From positions 1,612,001-1,676,000 of the forward strand of contig NZ_CP115768.1 in the NCBI RefSeq assembly GCF_027912835.1: 64,000 nt of DNA, read 5' to 3'. Positions 30,210 through 38,786 of the stretch are shown here, piece after piece. Under the pieces are notes generated by a model that made no database searches, had not been told where the DNA came from, and worked only from the letters and a program-made list of their open reading frames with translations. The position numbers were made by a program, and so were the translations under genes. Numbering within the stretch: position 1 is the first letter of the stretch; every line of letters begins with the position of its first letter. This stretch comes from Paracoccus sediminicola. GTDB taxonomy: Bacteria; Pseudomonadota; Alphaproteobacteria; Rhodobacterales; Rhodobacteraceae.

Positions 30210-31282
30210 ACCGGCTCGGCGATCCGGACGAGATGGTTGTCCCATCTGAGCGCGTGACGGCTCAGCAGGGTCAGACCGTCCGCATCGGCGGCCCAGACCG
30301 CGCCGCCGCCATCGGTCAGTGCAAAGCCACCGCCCGGTCGGGTCGAGGCCCCGCACAGATCGGCACGGCGCAGCGTCGCCAGATGCGCGCCCTCCGAATC
30401 ATGGAACATGACCACCCCGCCGCGCGGCGAGGTGATCGCGATCTGCCCTTCTGCCGTCGCGGCGATCGAGCCCGCATAACCCTTCATCGTGAAACGATCC
30501 GCTTCGGCGGGCGCATGCAGGCTGAGCGGCGCATCGCCTTGCGCCAGACCCAGCAGAGGCACCGGCTCGGCCTCGCTGCCTTGCCATTGCATGGCAAAGC
30601 CGATGCCGCCCTTCAGCAGCGCCAGATGCCGGATGGAGTTGCGGTGCAGCTCTTCAGGAAGTTCGCGGACCGACAACGCCTCGCCCTCGCTTCCGATCAC
30701 CGCGAGATTGGGCCGCATCCGGTCGAGGTTCAGCTTGCTGCGATCCTCCGGGTCGGTCTCGATCCCGCCATTCGCAACGACGATCCGGCCATCCGCCATC
30801 ACTTTCAGCTCATGCGGACCGACGCCACGGCTGTCCCATTCGCCCAGACGGGCATAGCCCGCCCGCACATCCCAGATCCCGATCCGGCCGGCGGAACCCT
30901 CGGCAACCACCTCCGACGTGTAAAGCCGCCGCCCATCCGCCGAAAACGCGCCGTGCCCGTTGAACTGCCGCCCCTCGGGCGGTCGCAGCCGGTGGCGCAC
31001 CGCGCCGTCGCGGCAGTCGATCACCAGCCCGAACCTGCCCGGACGGCGAGCAAAGCCCACCACCTCGGCACGGTAAGGATGGGCCGCGGCGGCATGGCCA
31101 CGATCCGGCAGGGGAACGGCAAAGCGGATCGCGCCCTGCGCGTCGATGCCATGCAAAGCATGGCTGCCGTCCGGGCGCATCGCCGCCGCCACCCATTCCG
31201 GCGCGCCGACCGCCGCCCAACCGCGCACCGGCAGGATCGCGGCAGCGGCAAGCCCTTTCAGCAGGCTGCGCCGGTCAGCCAT
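30206..31282 (-). CDS. DUF1513 periplasmic beta-propeller-like protein
   Basis: A 358-residue exported protein. It begins MADRRSLLKGLAAAAILPV, a twin-arginine-like signal. The body has repeated blade-like strands (GRRLYTSE, GRIGIWDVRAGYARLGEW, GPHELKVMADGRIVVANGG, GRDxxxHLA-like segments). DUF1513 genes usually follow imelysin genes in putative iron-uptake clusters. The ATG overlaps the imelysin stop by one base (TGATG). A TTG one codon earlier is less likely as the start. Confidence 0.85.
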   Translation of the reverse strand: MADRRSLLKGLAAAAILPVRGWAAVGAPEWVAAAMRPDGSHALHGIDAQGAIRFAVPLPDRGHAAAAHPYRAEVVGFARRPGRFGLVIDCRDGAVRHRLRPPEGRQFNGHGAFSADGRRLYTSEVVAEGSAGRIGIWDVRAGYARLGEWDSRGVGPHELKVMADGRIVVANGGIETDPEDRSKLNLDRMRPNLAVIGSEGEALSVRELPEELHRNSIRHLALLKGGIGFAMQWQGSEAEPVPLLGLAQGDAPLSLHAPAEADRFTMKGYAGSIAATAEGQIAITSPRGGVVMFHDSEGAHLATLRRADLCGASTRPGGGFALTDGGGAVWAADADGLTLLSRHALRWDNHLVRIAEPV

Positions 31283-32262
31283 CAATCCCCGTCCCGCGAG
31301 TTGAACCCGACGCCAAGCCCGAGCGCCGCGCCGATCTCGGTCTCGGCGGTCTCGCGCAGATCACGGATCGCCGTCTGAAGCGACAGGATACGCGCCCTGC
31401 CCTCTGGCTCGGCCACCCCGTCCAGAACCGGGTCATCCAGCGTCTCGGCCTCGGCAATCACCGCGTTGAAGGCCGCCTCGATTACCGTACCGTCAGACAG
31501 CATCGCCACTGCCAAATCGCGCATCCCTTGCAGGGACAGCACGATATTGCGCAAGCTGCGCCCCGCTGCCCGCGCTTCTGCCCGTTCCGGCCGGGGCTGG
31601 TCCTCGGTGCCGAGCGGCCGGCCGAGCCGCGTATCGGCGAGCTGTTCCAGCCCACTCATCAGCTGGGTATAAACCGCCTGCTGCGCTTCGGTCGGCGTCA
31701 GGAAACGATCATTGCCTTCGGCCCCGGCGCTCAGCAGCGTATCGGCGAAACCATCCCACTCGGCGTCGATCTCGGCCGTCACCCGGGCCAGGTCTGCCGC
31801 CGTCGCGCGGCGCAACTCGCAAAGCACCGCCTCATCGCCGGTCACGCCGGGCGGATAGATCAGCCGTTCAAGCGCCGGCAGGCCGCGCGCGGCAACCGAG
31901 ATGGTCCCGAATGCCTCGGGATCGACGATGATCTCGGATTCCTGATCGACCAGCTGTTGCTGAGTGCGCAGACCGGATTGCTTGGGATCGGGCCAGAAGG
32001 CAATGCCGAGCGCCCGCCCCTCTTCCTCGACCGGGCCGATCTGGAAAAACCCGATCCGGGCCCAGCTGTCCCAGAGTGCCTGATAGGGTTCGCGCAGATT
32101 CCCAATGCCGCAATCGCTTTGCGCCGCGACGTCCAGTTGCGCGGCGCTCTTGGCCAGATCGTCATAAGCCGGGCCGAGCACCTCGTTTTCAGCGCGGGCG
32201 AGATCGGCCTGCGCCCCCTGAGCCGCTGAGATCAGCAGCGCGGCCATCCAGAAAACTCGCAT
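31282..32262 (-). CDS. Imelysin-family (M75) periplasmic protein
   Basis: A 326-residue protein with a signal peptide (MRVFWMAALLISAAQGAQA, about residues 1-19). The imelysin fold shows as two helical halves: DSWARIGFFQIGPVEEEGRALGIAFWPD, LPALERLIYP and, later, LSLQGMRDLAVAMLSDG. The true imelysin GxHxxE metal motif is not obvious, as in the second imelysin-like protein of iron-uptake clusters. It is coupled to DUF1513. The usual companions, a first imelysin and a di-haem oxidoreductase, are absent upstream, where repeat DNA and recA lie instead. Confidence 0.85.
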   Translation of the reverse strand: MRVFWMAALLISAAQGAQADLARAENEVLGPAYDDLAKSAAQLDVAAQSDCGIGNLREPYQALWDSWARIGFFQIGPVEEEGRALGIAFWPDPKQSGLRTQQQLVDQESEIIVDPEAFGTISVAARGLPALERLIYPPGVTGDEAVLCELRRATAADLARVTAEIDAEWDGFADTLLSAGAEGNDRFLTPTEAQQAVYTQLMSGLEQLADTRLGRPLGTEDQPRPERAEARAAGRSLRNIVLSLQGMRDLAVAMLSDGTVIEAAFNAVIAEAETLDDPVLDGVAEPEGRARILSLQTAIRDLRETAETEIGAALGLGVGFNSRDGD

Positions 32263-32487
32263 CCGTCATACCCTTATAGCAGTCGCGCCGCTTGCACGGC
32301 GTCCATCCTGGGAGCGAAGGCCGGAGCATAGCTGGCGTGAGATCGCTGGCAGCCGGACCTGACGTCATCGCATTGCCAGATTTTCGCCCGCCGATCAATT
32401 GCATCGGCGAAACCTTAGTGCCTGCCGAGGCGCGGCGCATGGCCGCATAGCCGCGCGGTGCCGTCTCGCAAGATCGGTGCCAATTCC

Positions 32488-32583
32488 AGCTTCTGAGCTT
32501 CTGAGCTTCTGAGCTTCTGAGCTTCTGAGCTTCTGAGCTTCTGAGCTTCTGAGCTTCTGAGCTTCTGAGCTTCTGAGCTTCTG
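32488..32583. repeat. Twelve perfect tandem copies of AGCTTCTG
   Basis: Ninety-six bases made of 12 identical 8-bp units, ending abruptly at both sides. Such perfect short arrays change copy number by polymerase slippage. It lies 225 bases before the imelysin start and 173 bases after the recA stop. Eight is not a multiple of three, so copy changes would shift a reading frame, but no credible gene crosses it. Confidence 0.97.
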
Positions 32584-32675
32584 ATGGGCGCATCAAAACT
32601 CTTACCAAAGCGCAACACGCAGTCTCTGATCGCCACCGGCCACTCAGAAACAGAACGTAACGACGAATCCAACGC

Positions 32676-32704
32676 AAAAAGAAGCCCGCCGCATCACGAC
32701 GGGC
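32676..32704 (-). terminator. Terminator of recA
   Basis: Stem GCCCGCCG/CGACGGGC (32684-32691 and 32697-32704, one mismatch) with a 5-base loop, followed on the minus strand by CTTCTTTTTG. It lies 53 bases after the recA stop. Confidence 0.78.
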
Positions 32705-32756
32705 CTCCTGGCATTCCGCTATGGCGATCACAGCTCCGAAAAGCGCCGCTCAGGGA

Positions 32757-33815
32757 TTACTCGTCTGAGAGCACATCCTCTTCGCCATGCGCCACATCGA
32801 ATTCCAGCCCGTGGCTGGCGCGGATCTTATCCTCGATCTCAAGCGCCATCGCTTCGTTATCGCGCAGGAATTGCTTGGCGTTTTCGCGCCCCTGCCCGAT
32901 CCGCTCATCGCCATAGGAATACCAGGCGCCGGATTTCTCGACCACGCCCGCTTTCACGCCGAGATCGATCAATTCGCCCATCTTCGAGATCCCGGCGCCA
33001 TACATGATGTCGAATTCGACCTGGCGGAAGGGCGGCGCGACCTTGTTCTTGACCACCTTGACGCGGGTGGTGTTGCCGACCACCTCGTCACGATCCTTGA
33101 TCGAGCCGATGCGGCGGATATCCAGACGCACGGAGGCATAGAATTTCAGCGCATTGCCGCCCGAGGTGGTTTCCGGGCTGCCGAACATCACGCCGATCTT
33201 CATGCGGATCTGGTTGATGAAGATCACCATGCAGTTCGAGCGCCCGATCGACGCGGTCAGCTTGCGCATCGCCTGACTCATCAGTCGGGCCTGAGCGCCG
33301 ACCTGATGGTCGCCCATATCGCCCTCGATCTCGGATTTCGGGGTCAGAGCCGCGACCGAATCGACCACGACCATATTGACCGCGCCGGAACGGACCAGCG
33401 TATCCACGATTTCAAGCGCCTGCTCGCCCGTGTCGGGCTGCGAGATCAGCAGCTCGTCCAGATTCACGCCGAGCTTGCGCGCATATTGCGGATCGAGCGC
33501 ATGTTCCGCGTCGACAAAGGCGCAGACCCCGCCCTTTTTCTGTTCCTCGGCCACCGCATGCAGCGTCAGCGTGGTCTTGCCCGAGCTCTCAGGGCCGTAA
33601 ATCTCGATAATACGGCCCTTGGGCAGACCGCCAATGCCAAGCGCGATGTCCAGACCCAGAGAGCCGGTCGAGGTCGCCTCGATCTCGGCCACGGGGTTGT
33701 CCGCACCCAGCTTCATGATCGAGCCCTTGCCGAACTGCCGTTCGATCTGCGCAAGCGCGCTGTCCAGGGCCTTCTGCTTGTCGGCCGATCTCTTGTCCAT
33801 GTTCACTTCGCTCAT
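32757..33815 (-). CDS. recA: Recombinase A
   Basis: A 352-residue RecA that forms nucleoprotein filaments for strand exchange and triggers LexA self-cleavage. Walker A is GPESSGKT, Walker B is VVVDSVAAL, loop L1 contains [10 protein letters not shown], and loop L2 is [20 protein letters not shown]. The C-tail is acidic (GEEDVLSDE). ATG 33815 has AGGAG 10 bases upstream; ATG 33800 is an alternative lacking an SD. An SOS box lies 65 bases before the start, so DNA damage induction is expected. Confidence 0.98.
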   Translation of the reverse strand: MSEVNMDKRSADKQKALDSALAQIERQFGKGSIMKLGADNPVAEIEATSTGSLGLDIALGIGGLPKGRIIEIYGPESSGKTTLTLHAVAEEQKKGGVCAFVDAEHALDPQYARKLGVNLDELLISQPDTGEQALEIVDTLVRSGAVNMVVVDSVAALTPKSEIEGDMGDHQVGAQARLMSQAMRKLTASIGRSNCMVIFINQIRMKIGVMFGSPETTSGGNALKFYASVRLDIRRIGSIKDRDEVVGNTTRVKVVKNKVAPPFRQVEFDIMYGAGISKMGELIDLGVKAGVVEKSGAWYSYGDERIGQGRENAKQFLRDNEAMALEIEDKIRASHGLEFDVAHGEEDVLSDE

Positions 33816-33879
33816 CCTGCCTACACTCCTTGCCCTTATGTCAGAACGCTCACCGCGCCTCAATCCGGGCCGCGGTCAT

Positions 33880-33894
33880 GTTCTGTTAATGTTC
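33880..33894. promoter_or_regulatory. LexA (SOS) box of recA
   Basis: GTTC-TGTTAAT-GTTC, exactly the direct repeat GTTC-N7-GTTC known as the alphaproteobacterial LexA box (read as GAAC-N7-GAAC on the recA strand). Confidence 0.85.
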
Positions 33895-34020
33895 TCATAC
33901 GCGAATGCCGTATTCTTGGCAAGCGTTCCAGGCTCTGGATAGGGCCAAATGCTTAAGCGGAGGTTTACACGCGGCGGCGCAGCCCCTACTCCGTCGCCCG
34001 AAGATCGAAGGGGGCTGAAT

Positions 34021-34599
34021 ATGCTGATTTTCTGGGAGCAGAGGCTGGTGTTTCTTGCCACGCCCAAGGCTGGCTCGACCGCGATCGAGGTGGCGCTTGA
34101 ACCGCTGGCTAGCCTGGCCGTGCAGCGCCCGCCCGAGCTGAAGCATGCCAATGCGGCGCGGTTTCACCGGCATATTCACCCCTGGCTGACCGAATTAAGC
34201 GGCGAGGCCTTTACCACCGTCGCGCTGATGCGCGAGCCTGTCGAATGGCTGCGAAGCTGGTATCGCTTCCACCTTCGCGACGCGCCGGATGCCGCCGAGC
34301 CGCAGCATGGCTTCGAAGATTTCGTGCGCCGCTATCTCGAACTGCCGAAATCGGTGACGCAGGGCATTGCCACGCAATCGTCGTTCCTGACCGCGGGCGG
34401 CAGGCCGGTCGACCGGATTTTCCGCTATGAGCGTATCGGCGATTTTACGCATTTCCTCGATGAGTGGCTGGATTGTGAGATCAGCCTGCCGCGGATCAAC
34501 GTGCCACCGGCCGCGGATGTCAGCCTGTCTGCCGCGACCGAGGCAGCTTTGCGTGCCGAGCTCGGCACGGATTTCGCGCTTTACGAGGGGCTTGGCTAA
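34021..34599 (+). CDS. Sulfotransferase-like protein
   Basis: A 192-residue protein. The N-terminal strand-loop FLATPKAGSTAIEVALEPL is the PAPS 5'-phosphosulfate loop, and VALMREPVEWLRSWYRFHL is the 3'-phosphate-binding segment. It resembles small 'sulfotransferase family' proteins of Rhodobacteraceae that sulfate surface glycans or lipids; the acceptor is unknown. ATG 34021 follows GAAGGGGG and gives a family-like start; an upstream in-frame ATG at 33949 lacks an SD. Its stop overlaps the cckA stop in CTAA (34596-34599). Confidence 0.82.
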   Translation: MLIFWEQRLVFLATPKAGSTAIEVALEPLASLAVQRPPELKHANAARFHRHIHPWLTELSGEAFTTVALMREPVEWLRSWYRFHLRDAPDAAEPQHGFEDFVRRYLELPKSVTQGIATQSSFLTAGGRPVDRIFRYERIGDFTHFLDEWLDCEISLPRINVPPAADVSLSAATEAALRAELGTDFALYEGLG

Positions 34600-36641
34600 G
34601 CCGGCTCGTCCAGCTTCGCTGCCACCGCCGCCAGCAGATCGGCGAGCGAGAAGGGCTTTTGCAGGAAGGCCGCGCCCTCGATCGGGTTGCGCCCGTCCTC
34701 GAACACATCTTCTGTATAGCCGGACATGAAAATCACCCGCGTATTCGGGCGATCGGCCAGGGCGCGGCGCACCCAGCTGACCCCGTCGAGACCGGGCATG
34801 ACCACGTCCGAAACGAAGAGATCCACCGTCAACATTTCGTCACTCAGCATTGACAGCGCCTCTTCCCCGGAAGCCGCCTCGATCACCTGATAGCCGCGCA
34901 GTTTCAGCGCCCGAGAAGCGAAGGCCCTGACCGGGGCTTCGTCCTCGACCAACAGCACCTTGCCTTCCGGCGGAGCCGCGACAGCGAGGCCGACGGCGCC
35001 GGCAGGCTCTGCGCCTGTATCGGACGGCTCGTCAGCGCCGGTATGAACGGGGAGATAGATGGTAAACACCGTTCCCGTGTCCTCGGTGCTGTCGCAGATG
35101 ATGTAGCCGCCAGTCTGCTTGACGATGCCGTAAACGGTGGACAGCCCCAGCCCGGTGCCCTCGCCCACGCGCTTGGTGGTGAAGAAAGGCTCAAAAATCT
35201 TGCCGAGGAGATCGGGCGGGATGCCGCATCCCTGATCGGCGATCCGCACCTCGACATAGTTGCCCGCCGGCACGGCGAAGCGGCCATGTTGCTGCTCGGT
35301 ATCGAAGACCACGTTGGTCGTGGTGATGTCGACTTGCCCGCCCTCCGGCATCGCATCACGCGCATTCACAACCAGATTCATCAGCACCTGTTCGATCTTG
35401 CTGCGATCGGCGCGAACGGCCGCGAGCCTGGGGTCGTGGCGCACCACCAGACGGATCCGGTCGCCGACCAGACGGTTCAGCAGATGCGAGAGATCCGCAA
35501 TCGTCTCACGAAGATCCAGCGTCTGCGGCTTGAGCGTCTGCTTGCGCGAGAAGGCCAGCAGATGGCTGACCAGATTGGCGGCGCGGTTGGCGTTCTGGCT
35601 GATCTGGTCGAGATCGGCGTAATCCGGATCGCCCTTGTCGTGGCGCAGCATCAGCAAGTCGCAATGCCCGCTGATCGCGGTCAGCAGATTGTTGAAATCA
35701 TGCGCAATCCCGCCTGCGAGCTGGCCGATCGCCTGCATCTTCTGGCTCTGCACGAATTGCGCTTCGAGCGTCTTGAGCGCGCGCGCATCCGAGAGCACTG
35801 CGATCAGCGTGTCACTGCCCTCGCGCTCGGCGTGGAGCGAGACCTGAATAAAGCGGTCCTGACCGGCGCGCGGCGCCCGCAGCACCTCGGGCGGGCCCGG
35901 GGCACGAGCGCTGCGCGCCTCGGCGAGCCAGTCCGAAAAGGACCGACCGAGACCATCCAGCAATTTCGAGACATGCAGACCCGCAGCATCGCCGCCGCAA
36001 TAGGGCAGCGCCGCACGGTTGGCGCGCATGACCGTGCCGTCCGGGGCAAGGCGCAGAACCGCGATTGGCAGCGCATCGTAATCCGGCAGCGGGGTCTCGC
36101 GCGGGGTCTCGACCGGGCGCTCATCGCCGCGCAGCAGAACGCGCAGAAGATTGCCCGCCCGCCGTTCGACCACGATCCGCTCGTCGCCGGGCAGGCTGTG
36201 CACCGCCAGCCCGTGGCGACGCGCATGGCTCAGAAGTCGCCGGATCTCGCCTTCGGCATCGGCCAGCCGGCCCGAGAGGATGGCGCTGAGCCCCTCGCCT
36301 ATCCGGTCACCCTCAAGATCGGCGGCGATGGGCGATTGTCGCAGCACCCGACCGGCCGCGTCGACCACCCAATCGGCGTCATCGCTTGCCATGATCTCGG
36401 GGGTGAGCGTCGCCAGTTCACGCCGGCGCAGCCAGGCCTCGCGGAACCGGGCGAGTGCCAGTCCGACGCCCAGCAGATACCAGCCAAGCACCGCCATGGT
36501 CAGCCCGAGCGACCAGGCCGAGCCAGGATTCGGGCGATGCCCCTGAATGTGCAGCCATATTTCACCAAGCAAAAGCGGCAGGACAAGCAGCGGCGCCCAG
36601 AAGCCGGCATGTCGCGGCAAACGTTGCAGCAACTTCCCCAT
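34596..36641 (-). CDS. cckA: Hybrid histidine kinase CckA
   Basis: A 681-residue membrane kinase. Two transmembrane helices (about 13-31 and 44-63) precede PAS-like regions (about 90-290). The DHp domain has the phospho-acceptor His314 in GGIAHDFNNLL, the HATPase has NLVVNARDAM (Asn near 426), DQGCGIP and GEGTGLGLSTVYGIV, and a C-terminal receiver follows (KVLLVEDE, phospho-Asp612 in SDVVMPGLDG). This architecture and the FNNLLTAISGHCDLLMLRHD stretch identify CckA, which phosphorylates CtrA through ChpT. ATG 36641 is preceded by AAGGG; GTG 36671 lacks an SD. A CtrA box lies 47 bases upstream. Confidence 0.93.
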   Translation of the reverse strand: MGKLLQRLPRHAGFWAPLLVLPLLLGEIWLHIQGHRPNPGSAWSLGLTMAVLGWYLLGVGLALARFREAWLRRRELATLTPEIMASDDADWVVDAAGRVLRQSPIAADLEGDRIGEGLSAILSGRLADAEGEIRRLLSHARRHGLAVHSLPGDERIVVERRAGNLLRVLLRGDERPVETPRETPLPDYDALPIAVLRLAPDGTVMRANRAALPYCGGDAAGLHVSKLLDGLGRSFSDWLAEARSARAPGPPEVLRAPRAGQDRFIQVSLHAEREGSDTLIAVLSDARALKTLEAQFVQSQKMQAIGQLAGGIAHDFNNLLTAISGHCDLLMLRHDKGDPDYADLDQISQNANRAANLVSHLLAFSRKQTLKPQTLDLRETIADLSHLLNRLVGDRIRLVVRHDPRLAAVRADRSKIEQVLMNLVVNARDAMPEGGQVDITTTNVVFDTEQQHGRFAVPAGNYVEVRIADQGCGIPPDLLGKIFEPFFTTKRVGEGTGLGLSTVYGIVKQTGGYIICDSTEDTGTVFTIYLPVHTGADEPSDTGAEPAGAVGLAVAAPPEGKVLLVEDEAPVRAFASRALKLRGYQVIEAASGEEALSMLSDEMLTVDLFVSDVVMPGLDGVSWVRRALADRPNTRVIFMSGYTEDVFEDGRNPIEGAAFLQKPFSLADLLAAVAAKLDEPA

Positions 36642-36687
36642 ATCAAGCGACCCTTGCAGCGTATCTCTCACGATAATCGCACAAGAC

Positions 36688-36702
36688 TTAAGAAAAGGTT
36701 AA
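36688..36702. promoter_or_regulatory. CtrA-binding site in front of cckA
   Basis: TTAA-GAAAAGG-TTAA is a perfect match to the TTAA-N7-TTAA CtrA consensus. It lies between the RsmB-like gene and cckA, within 47 bases of the cckA start, where it would overlap the promoter. Confidence 0.75.
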
Positions 36703-36707
36703 TATTA

Positions 36708-37871
36708 TCAGGCGCGTCGCTGCAGCACCGACAGGAAGAAACCGTCCGAGCCACTCAGCGGTGTCCATCTCCGGCGGGTCTCCTCGAGGAAGTCCGGCTC
36801 GGCGCCGAGAAACGCCTCGATCTGCGCGCCATTCTCGGCGTCGAGCAACGAGCAGGTCATATAGGCAAGCGCCCCGCCCGGCGCGACCCGCGCAGCGGTC
36901 TCACGCAGGATCTCGGCCTGTGTCGCGCGCAGCTCTGCCAGCCGGTTGCGGCTGAGGCGCCATTTCGCGTCGGGGCTCCGCCGCCAGGTGCCAGACCCGC
37001 AACAGGGCACATCGGCGACCACCAGATCATAGGCGGAGCCGAGCCGCCCATGCGGCACGATGTTCAGCGAAACCCCTGCTCGCCGCGCACGCTCGGGCAG
37101 ATCGCCCATGCGCTCGGGCGCCGCATCATGCGCGTCGAGCCGAAGATCGGCGCGCGCCAGCAATGCCAGAGCCTTCCCGCCGCCGCCCGCGCAGTAATCC
37201 AGCACCGACATGCCATCGCGCAGCGTCAGCGACGCACAGGCAAGCTGCGGCGACAAATCCTGCAACTCGACGATGCCGTCACGATAGGCGGCTGCGCGGC
37301 TGACCTTGCGCTCGCCCGACGTTACCCGCAGCGCGTAACGCAGCCGCGCATCTGGCAGGGTTTCGATCCCGTCATCGCGCAGCATGATCCGTGCCGTCTC
37401 GGGATCGGCCTTGCGCGCATTCACCCTCAGCCAGACCGGCGCGCGCATCTGCATTTCACGCGCCACCTGCCGCGCACCCTCGCCAAGAGAGGCCGACCAT
37501 TCCGGCCAGAGCCAGTCCGGTATGTCGCAAATCGCCTCAGCGTCGCGGGCCGAGAGCCCCGATGCAGCCTCGGCCTCGCTGAGGGGTTGAGGGGCGTGGC
37601 GAATGCCGGAGAACACCTCCGCCGGGTCCCGCCCTTCGGCGCGCAGCATCCCGAGCATTACGCCGCGCCCGCTTAGCCCACCGCCCATCGCGGCGAGGCT
37701 GTCGCGGCGGCGCAGCGCTTCAAACACCAGATCGCGCACGGCGGCGCGGTCGCCCGAACCGGCAAATCTGCTTGCCCGCGACCAGCCGAGCAGCGCCGGC
37801 TCGGCCGGGCTGCCATCCAGCACCTTGTCGAGGATCTCAATCGCGGCGGCGATCCTTGCGGCGGGGGTCAA
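36708..37871 (-). CDS. RsmB-family RNA (cytosine-5) methyltransferase
   Basis: A 387-residue protein with an N-terminal NusB-like helical region and a C-terminal SAM methyltransferase domain. The SAM loop is VLDYCAGGGGKALAL, the catalytic region DVPCCGSGTWRRSPD has the PC cysteine, and AYMTCSLLDAENG has the TCS cysteine. It probably makes m5C in 16S rRNA (position 967 type), though other RNA targets are possible. The start is TTG at 37871, seven bases after AAGGAG; no ATG fits. Confidence 0.88.
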   Translation of the reverse strand: MTPAARIAAAIEILDKVLDGSPAEPALLGWSRASRFAGSGDRAAVRDLVFEALRRRDSLAAMGGGLSGRGVMLGMLRAEGRDPAEVFSGIRHAPQPLSEAEAASGLSARDAEAICDIPDWLWPEWSASLGEGARQVAREMQMRAPVWLRVNARKADPETARIMLRDDGIETLPDARLRYALRVTSGERKVSRAAAYRDGIVELQDLSPQLACASLTLRDGMSVLDYCAGGGGKALALLARADLRLDAHDAAPERMGDLPERARRAGVSLNIVPHGRLGSAYDLVVADVPCCGSGTWRRSPDAKWRLSRNRLAELRATQAEILRETAARVAPGGALAYMTCSLLDAENGAQIEAFLGAEPDFLEETRRRWTPLSGSDGFFLSVLQRRA

Positions 37872-37982
37872 GTTCTGTCTCCTTCCGAGGCCTGCCGATC
37901 GAGGGGATCGGCGTCACGCGCAGCGATGCCATGAAACGCAATGGATGCAAACCCGCCACGCTGCCGATGGCGCTTCAAAGAC

Positions 37983-37995
37983 TGAACAATGTTCA
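37983..37995. promoter_or_regulatory. 13-bp palindrome, candidate TetR operator
   Basis: TGAACA-A-TGTTCA is a perfect inverted repeat in the 215-base spacer between the RsmB-like gene and the tetR gene. TetR regulators usually bind such palindromes in their own promoter region. A TTGACG -35-like hexamer follows 15 bases later. Confidence 0.5.
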
Positions 37996-38086
37996 CCGTC
38001 CTTGGACTGTTGACGAACCTCTGTCCCTGGGTCAAGTTCAACTCCCGCAACGCAGTTTCAGCCCGATCAGGCAGGCCGCAAAAGAC

Positions 38087-38719
38087 ATGACTCCCGACGA
38101 TCGGTCCGAAACCGAAGGCAGCTTTCCCCGCGCCCGCCGCTCTCGCGATGAGCTGCGTCGGCAGACGCTTGACGTTGCACGCGAGATCATCCTGAAGGAC
38201 GGCCCCGAGGCGCTGACCGCGCGCCGGCTGGCGAAAGCGGTCGGTTATACGCCTGGGACGATCTATAACCTTTTCGAAAGCCTTCCCGATGTTCTCTGGC
38301 AAGTGAACCGCGATAATTTCGCGCGGATCTCTTCGCTTTTTGCCGATTTGCCGGAGGGCGGCCCGGTCGAACGGCTGCGCACACTCGCCCGCCGCTATCT
38401 TGACCTGATCGAGGCCGAGCCGGCCCTTTTCAAGGCGCTTTTCGACGGGCCGCGCCGCTCCGAGAAATTCCCCGACTGGTATCTCAAGGCTATCTCGACT
38501 CTGCTCGACCAGACCGCCTCGGAAATCGTGGAGCTGGCGCCCGGTATCTCGCCCCGCGCGGCCCATGCCGAAGCCTCTGCCCTGTTTGCCGCGGTGCAGG
38601 GCGTCGCCACGCTGCGCGCCTCCGGCCGGCTCGAACTGCTGACGCCGGAAGCGGCGACAGAGCTGTCCGACACGCTCGTCACCCGCGTGTTGCGCGACAT
38701 TCAGCGCCAGGAAAGCTGA
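38087..38719 (+). CDS. TetR-family transcriptional regulator
   Basis: A 210-residue regulator. The HTH lies near residues 25-70: TLDVAREIILKDGPEALTARRLAKAVGYTPGTIYNLF. A helical ligand-binding domain follows (LRTLARRYLDLIEAEPALFKALF, DGPRRSEKFPDWYLKAISTLL). The motif LF(D/S)GP and following pattern resemble the WHG subgroup. No direct target is adjacent apart from itself. The ATG at 38087 gives a family-like start; the longer open frame starts inside the RsmB-like gene. Confidence 0.87.
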   Translation: MTPDDRSETEGSFPRARRSRDELRRQTLDVAREIILKDGPEALTARRLAKAVGYTPGTIYNLFESLPDVLWQVNRDNFARISSLFADLPEGGPVERLRTLARRYLDLIEAEPALFKALFDGPRRSEKFPDWYLKAISTLLDQTASEIVELAPGISPRAAHAEASALFAAVQGVATLRASGRLELLTPEAATELSDTLVTRVLRDIQRQES

Positions 38720-38786
38720 GCCGATCGGCTTGCGGGCCGAGCCAGCCGGGCCACCACCGATCAATCCTGCGCTGGCGAAGTCCGGA

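Larger units (their letters stand above)
32263..32756. other. 494-base non-coding stretch between imelysin and recA
   Basis: Apart from the octanucleotide array (32488-32583) and the recA terminator (32676-32704), I see an isolated hairpin (CGCCGAT at 32389-32395, ATCGGCG at 32403-32409, 7-base loop) without a T-run. There is no gene with a plausible start, SD and protein-like sequence. Two open frames cross the array on the minus strand only because the repeat has no stop in those frames. Confidence 0.6.

Noticed and set aside
32189..32731. Minus-strand frames with repeated SEAQKLRS peptide across the octanucleotide array
   Set aside because: The array lacks stops in all relevant frames, so openness is trivial. 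There is no SD, and the flanking sequence is not protein-like.
35043..37676. An 877-codon plus-strand frame opposite cckA and the RsmB-like gene
   Set aside because: Same reasoning; both opposing genes have clear motifs throughout.
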